Assembly (NCBI GenBank): GCA_963573315.1
Contig: OY752140.1
Location: 1,178,001 to 1,242,000 of the forward strand
Reading direction: 5' to 3'
DNA length: 64,000 bases
DNA from: Entomortierella parvispora
Lineage: Eukaryota > Mortierellomycota > Mortierellomycetes > Mortierellales > Mortierellaceae
Shown here in pieces: positions 11,584 through 22,921 of this stretch (the first letter of the stretch is position 1; every line of letters begins with the position of its first letter). Both the position numbers and the translations under genes were made by a program. The notes below the pieces were generated by a model, which was given only the letters and a program-made list of their open reading frames with translations, searched no databases and was not told the origin of the DNA.

Positions 11584-13018
11584 TTATTTGAGTAATGAAA
11601 TGTCGTACTGAACCCGTTCTATACTCTTCAGGATGTTTGCGTAAGCCTGAACAATCTTGTTGAAATCTTCTCCAGCAAATTGGTACTTCTGTAACAGAGC
11701 ACCGTTCTGCTGCAATTGCGATGACAGATCCTGCTCTTGCTCGTTTAATGCGCCTCTATATTGAAAAACACATAATAGATTGTTAACGACAAAGGTACCA
11801 GTATACATACTTGCGTGTATTGTCTATAAAGTGTCCAAGGTTAGGAACTGACCTCAATGTCGCGAGTTTATCCAAGGTTTCCTTGTTGTATACAGATTTC
11901 CTCAGCGATGCGGCGGATATCCTGACCAATAAGTAAAGGTGAACCTGAATCAACATCAAAACAATTACAAAAGATGAATCGAAAACCTGAAGTTCTAGCC
12001 TACCTTAGCTTGAGAACTAGAGCCCGGTTCATTTGCTCAAAGTAATCGCGAAAGACTTGGTTTTGTTCTAGCTGATGACGGATCTTGAACTCGATAACTA
12101 GCTCCCAGAGCACCACGATAGCCTCTTGCAGAGTATCAAACAAAGCTCTGCACTTGTAATAGAACGTCTGCTCCAACAAAACGGTGCTTTCCTCTCTGCA
12201 TCCTCCAACAAAGACAGAGTGGTCTCGGGTCCTAGACACGATGTCTGAAAGGTCCACTGGCACGTTTGGTGAAGGTGGCGATGAGGTTGGTTCAAATGCT
12301 CTGTGGAAATGGACGGCGACCTCCTGAGCACGTTCCTGGATGGATCCTTGAATGGCTTGCATCATAGGAGGGGCGAATCCCTCCAGCCCCTGCAAGTGGG
12401 GTTTCAATTGAGCCATTGTAATGCTGTCCAAATCTTGGTCGGATTCAACGCTACTTGTTGCCAATTGGAGGAGGTTGTTGTCTGTATTCCGGGCCTTTGA
12501 TGATGAAAGTGATTGATTCTCTCGAGGCGATGGTCTGTTAACACTGCCTGCCGAAATGTCGCTAGATCTACTCCTGCTCATCAGGCTATCTCGGAGCGTC
12601 GAGGAGGAGGAAAGGTGACTGTCGGACCCAAGAGATCGTAGTTCGATCAGGGTAATGATTTGGTCGATATGGTCCGAGATTTGTCGCTGGATGTCTACTG
12701 ACCGATCCTGGAGACCGTGGTCCCGATTCTCCAAAGGTAAGAACCTTAATCGTTCCAGAGAGTCATAAATAGTTTTTGTCTCGAGATACGACTGTTTGTT
12801 CTTTAAGCTGTATCGAGCCTAGATGGAGAAAGAGGAAGAAGCAGAATAAGCAAAAAGGCCAAAAATAATTCCCTTGAAAACAATGGAGCAAGACGCACTT
12901 GATGCAGCTCCCGTTCATATTCCAGGCCCAGGCCAGTCGGGGTCAGGAAGCGGGTGTTCAGGTCTACAAGGAGGCGGGCGAGTCCTGGATGCTGCTCGAG
13001 AGTAGAAGGATCCTGCAT
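11584..13018 (-). CDS. HAUS4: Augmin subunit HAUS4
   Basis: Augmin loads gamma-tubulin onto existing spindle microtubules so that new ones branch from them. Four exons (12899-13018, 12004-12818, 11853-11921, 11584-11755) give 391 residues. The N-terminus (QHPGLARLLVDLNTRF...GLGLEYERELHQARY) corresponds to the HAUS4 block NPYFSKLLLNLSQHV...GLSL. The middle is Ser-rich and variable. The C-terminal half holds the conserved coiled-coil blocks: IRHQLEQNQVFRDYFEQMN with ALVLKLR, and EQEQDLSSQLQQNGALLQKY with FAGEDFNKIVQAYANILK. Length is close to the human 363. Intron 1 has donor GTGCGT; the others are conventional. CSN2 is divergent from it, 505 bp away. Family assignment rests on motif order from memory of human HAUS4, so it should be confirmed by a profile search. 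Confidence 0.8.
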
Positions 13019-13523
13019 GGCGACATGGTCTGTTGCAAGGAGTAGGTAGATTGGCAGCAATGATAATGGGCAGTGCGACTTGCATGCAAGCACAAGGACA
13101 AAGGAAGGCAAAAAGCAGTCATGTGGAAGGTCAAAGGGTGCGCCTTTCTGCTCTTCTTGCTCCTTCGCCCTTGCTCTCTTTCTCGCTCCCTCCCTCTCTG
13201 CTGCTTGCACACTTCCCCCCACACGTTGGCCATCCGCAGCGAGACCTTTGCCTTCTTTTTTTTCTTCGCTTGCTCTTCTGCAACATCCCCAACCAGCCGG
13301 GCACCTGCTCCCATTTTGTACGTTGTCGACATGGAATGACGCGTCGCATGGACGGAGCCAAGCTCACGCGAGAACTGTGCTGCGCCTTCTCTTGGGTTGA
13401 CCCCTGGTGGCAACCAACCCATGCCACCCATGCGAGATACCGTGCCTAACCTCTGCTCTACTCTATTACCCCCTCGGTCGTCATTGCAAAACAACACAGA
13501 CAACTAGGTTATTTTTCTGAGCC
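13019..13523. promoter_or_regulatory. Divergent HAUS4/CSN2 promoter region
   Basis: 505 bp between two start codons facing away from each other. The strand is pyrimidine-rich from 13,140 to 13,280 (CTTTCTCGCTCC-like). No TATA box or other element is convincing. Open frames here are composition artefacts. Confidence 0.5.
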
Positions 13524-15290
13524 ATGAGCGACGACGACGACGATTTCATGATGGAGGAGGAGGAAGATGAAGACTATGACTTTGATTACGAGGACGAGGA
13601 TGGTGAAGAGCCTGACGTGGATCTGGAGAACAAGTACTATAACGCCAAGGGCCACAAGGAGGACGAACCCGAGACCGCCCTAGTCGAGTTCCAAGGAGTG
13701 GTCGAGGCCGAGACTGAAAAGGGAGACTGGTAAGGCCAACATTCGGCGCTGTTTTCTTTTCTTCTTGTTCTTCATCGGCGTCACCAGTGCTGACGTTTGC
13801 CTCTTGTGTTTTTATTCTTTAAACTACAGGGGTTTCAAGGCATTGAAGCAGATGGTCAAGCTGTCATTTAAAATGGGCAACTTTGAAAAGGTGAGGTTAC
13901 GCTCTGGAAATGCTTATCGTGTGCAAGGATGAAGTATTAAGCGGTATGGACCACTACTGACTTGGAACAAAAAAAAACATAGACCTTGGAGTACTATGAC
14001 CAGCTCCTGCCCTACACAAAGTCTGCTGTGACCAGGAACTACAGTGAAAAGAGTATCAACAACATTTTGGACTTTATTTCATCGTCCTCGGATATGGTCT
14101 TCATGGAAAAGTTCTACCAGACAACTTTGAACTCCTTGAAGGACGCCAACAACGAGGTAGGCAAAGGAATGAAGTCGCATGGAGTCCTTATCACATTGGC
14201 TAGACTGCGTATTCTAATCAACGAATGTATGAATCGCTCCTCCTTTAGCGTTTGCTTGTAAAGACAAACTTAAAGCTGGCCAAACTTTGGCTCGACAGAC
14301 AGGAATATGGTCGCTTGTCCAAGATTCTGCGACAACTGCATGCCTCCTGCCAGGCTGATGATGGCACGGATGATCAGCGCAAAGGAACACACCTACTGGA
14401 GATCTTTGCTCTCGAGATTCAAATGTATACAGCGACCAAGAATAGCAAAAAGTTGAAGGCCCTCTATCAGCAATGTCTTTCCGTCAAGTCTGCTATCCCG
14501 CATCCCCGTATCATGGGCGTCATCCGAGAGTGTGGTGGAAAGATGCACATGAGCGAAAAGGAATGGGACCAGGCTCAGACGGATTTCTTTGAATCGTTCC
14601 GCAATTACGACGAGGCTGGAAGCTACCAGCGTATCCAAGTTCTCAAGTACTTGGTCTTGGCCAACATGTTGATGGAGTCTCAGATTAACCCTTTTGATTC
14701 CCAGGAAACCAAGCCGTACAAGAACGACCCTCAGATTGTGGCCATGACCAACCTCGTGAGCGCCTACCAACGACGGGATATTCGCGAATTTGAAAAGATT
14801 CTCAGGGATAACCGGGCGACGATCATGGACGACCCTTTTATTCGTGCCTACATTGACGAGGTCTTGAAGAACATCCGAACTCAAGTGCTCATTCGGTTGA
14901 TCAAGCCATACACGAGGATCGAGATCCCTTTCATCTCTCGCCAGCTCAACATCCCTGCCCAGGACGTCGAGGATCTGTTGGTTGGACTCATTTTGGACAA
15001 GAAGGTTGCAGGACATATTGACCAAGTCAACCAACGACTCGAGTTGCAGCGCCAGTAAGTCTTTTTTTCCGTCTTTTTTTCCGTCTTTTTTTCCGTCTTT
15101 TTTTTTTTTTTTTTTTTTTTTTTGAACAAACTCTACTCTTGTCACTGTATGAGCTCGATGCTGACAAGAAAAAATCTATTTGTTTCTTTTTTGCGATAGC
15201 ACCATGGGTACTCTGAGATACAACGCTATGGACAAGTGGTCGGCCAATTTGACAACCATGTACACGGCACAAATCAACAAGGTGCGCTAA
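13524..15290 (+). CDS. CSN2: COP9 signalosome subunit 2
   Basis: CSN2 is a core subunit of the COP9 signalosome, which removes NEDD8 from cullins. Five exons (13524-13729, 13830-13890, 13983-14156, 14249-15054, 15200-15290) give 445 residues against 443 in human. The acidic N-terminus ([19 protein letters not shown]) is typical. Highly conserved blocks include [76 protein letters not shown] and [20 protein letters not shown], followed by the PCI/winged-helix part ([19 protein letters not shown]). The C-terminal exon ([17 protein letters not shown]) matches the family end. All splice phases close in frame. The last intron opens with three copies of an 11-bp T-rich unit. Its 3' end faces the kelch gene with 171 bp between. 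Confidence 0.97.
15056..15122. repeat. Three 11-bp TTTTTTTCCGT units plus poly-T inside a CSN2 intron
   Basis: Right after the donor GTAAGT the intron contains CTTTTTTTCCGT three times in a row and then about 27 T. This sits where a donor-proximal uridine-rich element could influence splicing, but homopolymer instability explains it equally well. Confidence 0.75.
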
Positions 15291-15461
15291 GGGGCAGCTT
15301 ATACTTGTTCTTTTTAGGAGAAAACATGCTGAAATCAAAGAAATTGCCGGAAATAAAACAATTAAAAGCAAAAGCAAAAAAAAAAAACTCCATCCCTCTG
15401 GAGAACACGGAGCGAATATAAAGAAGTCTTTGTCTTCTTTTTTATATTCAAAAGATTGCGA

Positions 15462-18146
15462 CTAAGATGTCCCAGGGCCTTGAGAGTCAAATGTCTGACA
15501 TTCTGTGCCTGTTTCTGCGGTCGAGCGATTGCTAGTGGAGCGGTGGGTGGAAGGGAGGTCCATGTCGGCCAGGGATTCATTGGAGGGATTCACGACAAAG
15601 AGTCGGCCGCGAGGCACAGCCAACATCTGGACATCCATCTCCAACATGGCGTTCTCGAACCCATCCGAATAAGCCCTTCCATGGGGAGTACCTTCCTCGA
15701 CACTGTATTCTTCTTGACCATCGATTGGCTTGAACTGCACGCTAGAGAGGGCACTCCCGCTGGCGCCGGTGCTCGTCGTATCCGTTCCACCATAAGATAA
15801 ACTGGAGGAAACCATTCTTGGTGACCGTGGGGACAAAGGAGGAGAGCTCGGGGTGAGAGGCTGTTGCAAAGGTGCAAAGACTGGAGAAAGGACTCCAGTT
15901 CTGGAACGGGCACGATGAACTGCATCCAGAAATATATCCTGGTCCGAAATTGCCGCGCCTGAATGAAGACCTCGCCAGCTGCTCCGGTCGCTCTCGTCGT
16001 CTTCGTCGTCCACGTCCCGTAGTCTCTGGGATTGGGATCGATCCTGACTGTTCTTGGAACGGACCGCGCCCAGAAATCCCCCCGATGCATTGACAATCCC
16101 CGTCCAGAGTTGCTCCATCCTCTCCGTCAAAGATGGTGGTCGAGAAGACCCGGGGGTAATAAAAGCCATGCCCGTGGGTCCATACGCGTCCTGTTGACTT
16201 CTATCGGTCAAATCGCTGACCCTCCTGTCGTATCCCACGCTATGAACCCCAGTGCTCGGACCATAAAAGCCGACGACCTTTGCAGTCTGTTGCATAGCCT
16301 GTTGGTTTCTCTTATGACGGCGCAAGGCAAACACGACCACGACTGCAATGGCCATAGCGCCAAAGAGTCCACCGATTACGGGTCCCACTTTTGAAGATGA
16401 GGAGGGTTCGGGAGGGTTGGGATCCGTGGTATTGTTGGAGGGTGGGGGAGAAACTTGGGGTGGCGGGGGAGTGTATCCAGGCCAGTCTTCAGGTCGCGTC
16501 GAAGTCAGGGTCAGGTTGTTGGGTGTGTAGGAAGTGACCCAGTTGTTGGCTAGGGTGTCAAGGATGTAGAGACTGTTGGAAGCTCCTCCAGCGGAGAGAC
16601 CGAAACTAACAATAAAGTTGGATCCCACCATCGTCGCAGCATGTGAGTACCGGCCAGTGGGTGCACTTCCTCCAATTGCCGGTTGATTCCATGTCCACGA
16701 TGTTGTATCTATATTATAACCAAAGAGAAGATATAGCAAACTTAGGATGAGGGGCGTGGCCAGCAAGGTCTCGTGAGTTGGACAAAAAGGGTTTTCATAC
16801 CAAGGATAGCAAGGTCTGCAAAGTAGGTGGTTGCGCCCAAGTCTGTTCCACCGTGGACATAGATCTGACCATTGTTGTCTGCGCAAGAAGAGAAACACGC
16901 ACCATGACGACGACGCACAAAGCGGGCGAAAAAGAAAAAGAGAAAAGAAAATACAGTGTCAGCCATGGACACAGCAAAAAGCGAGCCAATCCAAATAAAA
17001 AAGAACAACTGCATTCTTTCTTTTCGACTTTACTTGCTGCAGCAACATGGTTCCTCCTTTGAGGAGGGATCGCTCCCGCAGCCGCCTGAACAGACCAAGT
17101 CCCGGCAGAGGTGTCATAGACCCAGATCTCGCTCATCGACACCAAAACTCCCGAGGAAACGCCTCCGATCACCACCACCAGTCCACTCGACCGAATAATT
17201 GTCGCCGTATGAGAGGATCGATCTGTCGTCGTTAGTAAAGAGCCCGGCATGGGACTCGCAGGACTCTTTAGCTCCTGCCATCCTACCGCCCCCGGTGATA
17301 TCCCTGGTGGGAGCGCGATCGGTGATACTGATGCTGGTGGAGACGGCAGTGGTGTCACCGTAGAAGTTGCTGTTACTGTGGTCGCTGTCGAGTTTGTAGC
17401 TGTCGGTGGATAACCTCCCAGGGACCATAACTCTGATGTAGCCACTTCTGACGAGAGATCCTGTGAGAGTATCAAACCTCCAAAAACAAACATAGTTCCA
17501 TCGCCCAGACGCGATACTGCCGTGTGCTGCTCTCTCCTGGGCGGATCCTTGACTTGGGCTGGGGCTGTAGTCCATTGTCCTGTTAGGGTGTTATAAAGAT
17601 TCAATGACCCTCCTCCTCCTCCAGCGCCAAGCCCTAATCCAGTCGTAGTCGAGAATGAAGTATTGCCGCCATAAATTCCCAAAAGACTATTCCCGTTTCC
17701 TAAAAGACTCGCCGAATGATAGGTCGCATAGGGCCCTGGAGAGAGTTGAACCCAGGGGACTGAAAAGGCGTTGAAGGCTGTGGAGATGTCGAGGGAGTAG
17801 AGATCAGATCCGATGGGGGCCGATAATGGGTTCACGCCTGTATGTCCTCCGTGGATGTAGAGTGTCTGTCCACACAAGACCTGTTTTTGATTGTTGAACA
17901 AGGGAGTAACGAAAATAGAAAATCAGTTCTTCAGATACTAGGCATCCTTCATCTGAGGAGGCTCTCCTCACGGCAAAGCAGAAGAGGTGCCAAGAGTTTG
18001 GACATTACAGAGACATGGCCCCACCGAGAAGGTGGGATCACGATTGTATGGACAGTGAGGGCGAGTGTTGAGCAGCCGAGGAGGACCCAGAGCTGGCTCC
18101 TTATCCGCCTTTTGGAATAGCCATCTTTCCGCATGGCCGGGTGCAT
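15462..18146 (-). CDS. Single-pass kelch-repeat membrane protein
   Basis: Four exons (18009-18146, 17034-17880, 16801-16878, 15462-16708) give 769 residues. Residues 1-32 contain a signal-type hydrophobic core (LWVLLGCSTLALTVHTIV). Residues 35-430 are a kelch propeller with repeated Gly-Gly motifs: RWGHVSVLCGQTLYIHGGHTG, HSASLLGNGNSLLGIYGGN, HTAVSRLGDGTMFVFGG, HTATIIRSSGLVVVIGG, NHVAAASNNNGQIYVHGG, HAATMVGSNFIVSFG (some shown across exon joins). A Pro/Ser/Asn stalk leads to a membrane helix near 463-483 (PVIGGLFGAMAIAVVVVFAL), then RRHKR and a cytosolic tail of about 285 Ser-rich residues. Such proteins occur widely in fungi. The ligand is unknown. A cell-surface polarity or wall-sensing role is only a possibility. 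Confidence 0.85.
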
Positions 18147-18650
18147 GTGTGTGGTGTTTGTGGAAATAAAAACGAGAAAGGAAGGTCGGAGGGAAGGGGC
18201 CGACTTGAGCGAAGGAATGAGGACAAGATGAACAAGAAGGGAGTGCGAGTGTAGGGGGCTAAGAAGTGGAGAACAGGAAAGAAGAGAGAGAGATGCTCAA
18301 CAGCTTTGCACCCAGGCACAGACGTCAGTCAGTCAGAGGCAGGCACCGTTCATGTCACATCACATCCACACAGGAGATATTTTTCTCCAACAAAAAAGGG
18401 GCCGCTCAGAGCGTCGGTCTTCTGACAGTCTGACAGTCTGACTCTGTCTTGACCTGTTTTTCCTGCAGTCCCCTCTTCGGCTTACTCTTCTTGTGTAAGG
18501 TGATCCACCTCTGTGCATGTTCCAACCCATCAGCCCTTGTCCAACTCTTGGGCGTTTTGGACATTTGGGTTTTCTACACAAAGGTCTATTTATTACAAAA
18601 TTAAATACTGGTGCGTTGTTTTCCCCTCCATGTTCCGTTTTCTTTCACTT
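18147..18650. promoter_or_regulatory. Upstream region of the kelch gene and 3' flank of the mannosyltransferase
   Basis: 504 bp between two minus-strand genes. The part next to the kelch gene is pyrimidine-rich on the minus strand. There is a short TCTGACAG direct repeat near 18,420-18,440. No other element recognised. Confidence 0.45.
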
Positions 18651-20646
18651 TCAGACAGAGTCCCAGTCGTGTGTCTTGGGATCTACAATCTCGCCAGCGT
18701 TTATCCGATCGCCATCCACACGTGCCACCTTATCAATACCAACGTATCCATTCGCCAAGGTCCTTGACCTGTTGTCCAGGGTATGGACGGGTCCCCCTGA
18801 CAAACAGCTCTCCTGGAAGTCCCATACAGGGTCAGGTGACTCCAGTTCGAGCTCATTGCTTGAGGTCAGGCCCAAGTCCAAAAGAACCTGGAGCATAGAC
18901 TCCTTATCGAGGGTGAACCATTCCCGATGTTGCTGGTGACCACCTCCTCCCATCCAGTAGCCGAATTTCAAATAGCGGTCAATACCCTCGTTCTTGTTCC
19001 TGTACAGTCCGCCGTTCCACCAAAGGGGTTGGCCCTTGTGATCCTGGTGCAATTGGGCTCCACAGACAGATTGGTCATTATCAGGTCGAAGTTCTCCGAT
19101 CACGCCTCCATAGTTTCGCATGAACGCGTACGGCTCCTGAACCATCTCCATCCCAGTCCAGAACGTCTCCTTGTCTCCATGAAAGTACTCGTAACTGAAG
19201 AGGTCCCGCTCCCACTTGGAATTCATCTTGCAGATAGACAAAAGTCCCACAAAGCGTGACTTCTTGTTGATCAGGACCACACCCGACTCTTGTTCGTGCT
19301 GAGAGAGCAAATTGAACATCCTGGACTTTGGAGGAAAGGACGACATGATGGGCATGATTGACTTTAGCCAGTCAGACTGATGAGAATCCCCTTCAAACAA
19401 TGTCCTGTCGAAAAAGAACAATGCCCCGCTCGCTTTATATCCAGGATCGTCAAAGAGCACCGCAGGATCCTATAGTCATCGTACCTTTACCGTTAGTTCA
19501 TGAATAAATGCTTTTTTCCAGCAAGGTACTCAAAATGTATTCGTCACGGGGTCATTACCTGCAAAAAGTAGGCGTCAGCGTCAATGAACATGACTTCCTC
19601 GAAACGGGAAGCAAGCATCGCATATGGCTTGATGGCCCAGCCTCCAAGCTTCATGTGCTCATTGTCCAAAATCTGAGTGACGTCTACCAACTCAATATCT
19701 TTGGCCATGTTCCGCAAATAGATCTGCCGATCGCTTGAAAGATCATTCTCGCCCATATGGAAGACCTGGATCGGCAAGGTTGACTTCAAACGGCTCCTCA
19801 AGGCCTGGATTGCTGTTACAACAAACTCAAACTGACCGTTACCCGCACAAAACACTAGTCCTTTGCCACTGTAGGTCTTGTGGAGCGAGAACGATGTCCT
19901 GCGTGCATGGTGGACCCAAGGAAAGAGTCGTTTCTCTAATCTCAAAAAGAAATCCACCTCTGGCTGGTTTCTGGCTAATTGGGCCAGTCGACGTTCCCGA
20001 TCCCGGTCTCCTCCTGAAAGAGATTCGTAAATTGGGTAGACGTGATTCCAGAGCGACTTGTATAGACTTTCTGCCCTGGACAGAGCTGCGATATCCAGCC
20101 TTTGTGGTTGACCCGTGAGATCATCATTCTTGTTGTATTCCGGTCGAAGCATCTCGGACATGAGATTGAATCCTAAGGCAGTATCGAGCATGGCCGTGTC
20201 TTCCTTGGTCCATGGTGGGATGGTTTTCGGGATGGCGACGTCGTGAGTCAAGTATAAATCTGCGGGGACCTAAACATGGTATGGATCGAAGGACCAGCGT
20301 TAGAACATCCTGCATGATTTTTCTCTACGATCCGGTCAAAGAAGGATCCTTCCGTGTTTAGCACTTTTGAAAATATGGGCCATACCTGAAAGGTACTTAA
20401 AGGCACGCGCTTCTTGGGCTCCTCTGCCGTAGACTTGGGAAGATATTGGCTTTGTTGGTACTGCTGCAGTTGTTGTTGTTTGGCGCGATATTCTTGGGAA
20501 GTGTCCTGTTGCTCCTGGGCATCCCTTAAACTATGGTGATCCAGTTGTGTCACAGTGATGTATTGGAGAGTGTAGCCAAGTAGGCAAAAAACAGCCAGCA
20601 GTCCAATGACCAACTTGACGACTTGTGACCGTGGTAGAGTCAGCAT
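18651..20646 (-). CDS. Mnn1-type alpha-mannosyltransferase (GT71-like), Golgi
   Basis: Type II Golgi enzyme that would add mannose to protein-linked glycans. Exons 20386-20646, 19559-20269 and 18651-19469 join in phase 0 and give 596 residues. A short cytosolic N-terminus is followed by a membrane anchor (residues about 11-32, KLVIGLLAVFCLLGYTLQYI) and a Gln-rich stem. The catalytic part includes GKGLVFCAGNGQFEFVVTAI, LPIQVFHMGENDLSS and a DxD metal/nucleotide-sugar motif, FIDADAYFLQ (Asp317 and Asp319), right at the end of exon 2. It continues with DPGYKASGALFFFDRTLF, SGVVLINKKSR and WWNGGLYRNK. The order fits the Mnn1/GT71 family. Linkage type (alpha-1,3 in yeast Mnn1) is inferred. No sign of decay. 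Confidence 0.9.
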
Positions 20647-21176
20647 GTGGAATGAAGGGCAGGACTACGATCAGGTATAAGAGAGATGAATTATGCTAAA
20701 TAAATGCAATTGGATAGTTGGATGGATGGATAGAAGGAATGCGAGCAGCAATGCAGGAGGGAAGGAAGGAAGGGAGGATGTCAATTAAAATCAGACAATA
20801 ATAATGAGCCGCGAACAATGCCGTTGGGCTAAAAATTTCAATTAGCATTAATGAAATGGTAGGCTCTGATTCCGATCAGCACGTCCTTGCGTCGCTCTTC
20901 CCCTTCTTCATCCCCTTCATTCCTTCCCTTATTTTCTTTCCAAGGTCCCAGTCTTTTGGAAATTGTAGAGGTTTAATGCACATTATACAGGAGAGGTTGA
21001 GGGCGGTATATGGATCAGTGTTGGCGCAACTGAAGGACGAATGGAAGGAAAAGGTCGGGAATAATAGTAAAAGGAAAAAAAGTACAACTGGAGGAAACGA
21101 ACGAGTAAGTGAATATAAGGTCATTCGCCAGGCGCCATCATCATCAACGTTCATCGTCTGATATGTCCTTCTCCGC
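20647..21176. other. Intergenic: upstream of mannosyltransferase, 3' of the bHLH gene
   Basis: 530 bp. The half next to the mannosyltransferase start has GGATGGATGGATAGA and GAAGGAAGGAAGGGAGG repeats (20,720-20,775). The remainder has no recognisable feature. Confidence 0.45.
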
Positions 21177-22319
21177 CTATTCCGTGCGTTGCTTCTTGGA
21201 CTCGACCTGTCTCTCGTATTCCGTACGCAGGGAATCAAAATCCCGCTTCAATTGCTCATGCTGTGCGTGCAACTCGCGAAGGGCACTCTGTGCAAGGTTT
21301 TTGTCCAGCAGTGCCTTCTCACGTTCCACGACCAATGCCGTCACAGACTCCACCTCGGAGCTTAGCTTGTCGTGGGCCTCCTGGACAGAGTGGATGTACT
21401 TCACAGCCTGGCGGAGGATAGCGCCCTTGTTCTTTTCGCTGCTAGGCACCACCTTGGCCAGCTCGTTGATGCCTTCGTTGATAGTCTCACGTCGACGACG
21501 CTCCACCTCCTTGTGGTTGTCTCGGCGGATCTTGGCCCACTCCTCTGATCCAGGCAAAGGCTTAGTAGTGGAAGCTTCTGCAGGGCTATGTTGTGTCGTA
21601 TCAAAAAGGGGAAGGCAGAGGAAGAAAAAAAATTGGTAAGTCTTGGTGCTCACTCAATTTCACCAATGTGCACGCGCCAATCCCACACGCGTTTACGAAT
21701 TTTTCCTTCCGACTGATGATAAGGCCGCACTTTTTGGGCCAGGCGAAGGTAAAAAAAAAAAAAGAAAGCTCCGCATGTGCAACTGTTACTGTCAAGCTAC
21801 TTGCCTTGGCGCACGCTGGATAGCCACGGTGGCCAGGGTGCTGCTATCGTTACCATCCAGGGCATCCATGTGAATGACCTGGTGCCCAGAGGCTGACGCA
21901 ACCAAGGGGGCCGAGACCAAAGGAGCTGCCGCAGAGACAACCTCTTGGGCAGCAATTTCCCCTCGGTGTTGCTCTGCGATACGTTCGAGCTCGTCATGTC
22001 CGAGCTGACCAGCGTTGACTTGATGTTGCTGTTGCTCTGCGACGGCTTGAGCCATTGCCTGGGCCTCGGCTTCTGCGATTGCCTTTTGAGCCGCTGTGTG
22101 CTGGGCAATAACGGCGGTGAAGGTCTGGTCCATGTCCTTCATGTCCTTCATATCCTTCATTGAGTTTGTCTATCCTCGACAAGAAAAAAGACTATGCATT
22201 AATACAAGTATTTTGATGCTAGGACAGAGGCAAGATACACGCAAATATAATATGCTCCAGTCTCTTACCAGTTCGTTGAGCACCTCTTGCACATTGTGAA
22301 TCTCGGCTGAAGAAGTCAT
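21177..22319 (-). CDS. CBF1: Cbf1/USF-type bHLH transcription factor
   Basis: Class B basic helix-loop-helix protein expected to bind CACGTG. Exons 22269-22319, 21805-22169 and 21177-21585 give 274 residues. Exon 2 is low-complexity, with MKDMKDMKDMDQ repeats and Ala/Gln-rich sequence that may act in transactivation. Exon 3 has the DNA-binding region: basic segment RRDNHKEVERRRRETINEG, with the His, Glu and Arg positions of E-box readers, then INELAKVVP, a loop and KGAILRQAVKYIHSV, followed by a leucine-zipper-like coiled coil to the end. This is closest in form to yeast Cbf1, which controls sulfur genes and centromere function. Intron 2 is predicted to be GC-AG (donor CCAAG then GCAAGT), because only that border keeps the frame. 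A CACGTG palindrome lies about 530 bp upstream, so self-regulation is possible. Confidence 0.85.
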
Positions 22320-22921
22320 TGTTGATGGAGGCGTGTTGTTTTCTTGTTGCTATAGGGATGTGAGAGGGAGGGGAGGGGGAGCTGGATGAAGAGTCAGCCT
22401 CACATTGCAGACGACAGGTTGATGCATGTGCTGTTCCTTTTCGACTCTTTTTATGCCTCTTTCTTTTCTCTTTCTTTCTCTCACTCTCTCTGTTCATTCG
22501 GTCAGCTCCTCATCTGGATGGGGGGTTGTTTCTCTCTTCACGCTAATTGACCGCAGGCAAAGAGACATTGGGTCGCCTGTTTGTACTGAGGAGGGAAGGA
22601 GAGAAGGAGAGGGAGAGGGAACGCAGGTCAAACAGGAGCGGGAGGCGCACACTCTGTCAGACACACAGACAGACGGACAGACAGACCTTCTTCCGCCTGT
22701 TCTTTTGGTTCTTGGGTTCTTTTCTTACCTTTGGGCTTGCCTTGGAGGTCACGAGTTTTTTGGGGAGGAAAGGATAAAATCACGGGGATATGAACAAAGA
22801 TCACGCTTTTCTGTCGGAACGGGTGCATGGTGCAGGTGGCTTAGGAGCAATCACGTGATTGATCGACACTTTCCTCGTTTAATTAATTAATTAAATTTTT
22901 ATTTTTATTATATTTCTTGTT
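22320..22921. promoter_or_regulatory. Upstream region of the Cbf1-like gene
   Basis: 602 bp between the bHLH start codon and the 3' end of UVRAG. Next to the ATG it is pyrimidine-rich on the coding strand. Further up it has GACAGACAGACAGAC-type repeats (22,660-22,685), the E-box palindrome at 22,848 and an AT-rich TTAATTAATTAATTAA run (about 22,879-22,895) near the UVRAG stop. Confidence 0.6.
22848..22861. promoter_or_regulatory. Perfect E-box palindrome CAATCACGTGATTG
   Basis: A 14-bp perfect inverted repeat centred on CACGTG, with the TCACGTGA core favoured by Cbf1-type factors. It stands about 530 bp before the ATG of the only bHLH gene in the window, and just beyond the 3' end of UVRAG. 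Function is inferred. Confidence 0.6.

Larger units (their letters stand above)
8981..11631. repeat. Tandem duplication, unit 2 (2,651 bp)
   Basis: Second copy of the unit at 6319-8980, same orientation, no spacer. On its right it runs on into intact HAUS4, and unit 1 runs on its left into the intact upstream gene. The ancestral outer borders are therefore unit 1 left and unit 2 right, and 8980/8981 is the new junction. No shared bases beyond chance are seen at the junction. Confidence 0.9.

Noticed and set aside
14393-15145. 250-codon frame antisense to CSN2
   Set aside because: It is a shadow of a highly conserved gene on the other strand and includes the Lys-coding homopolymer of an intron.
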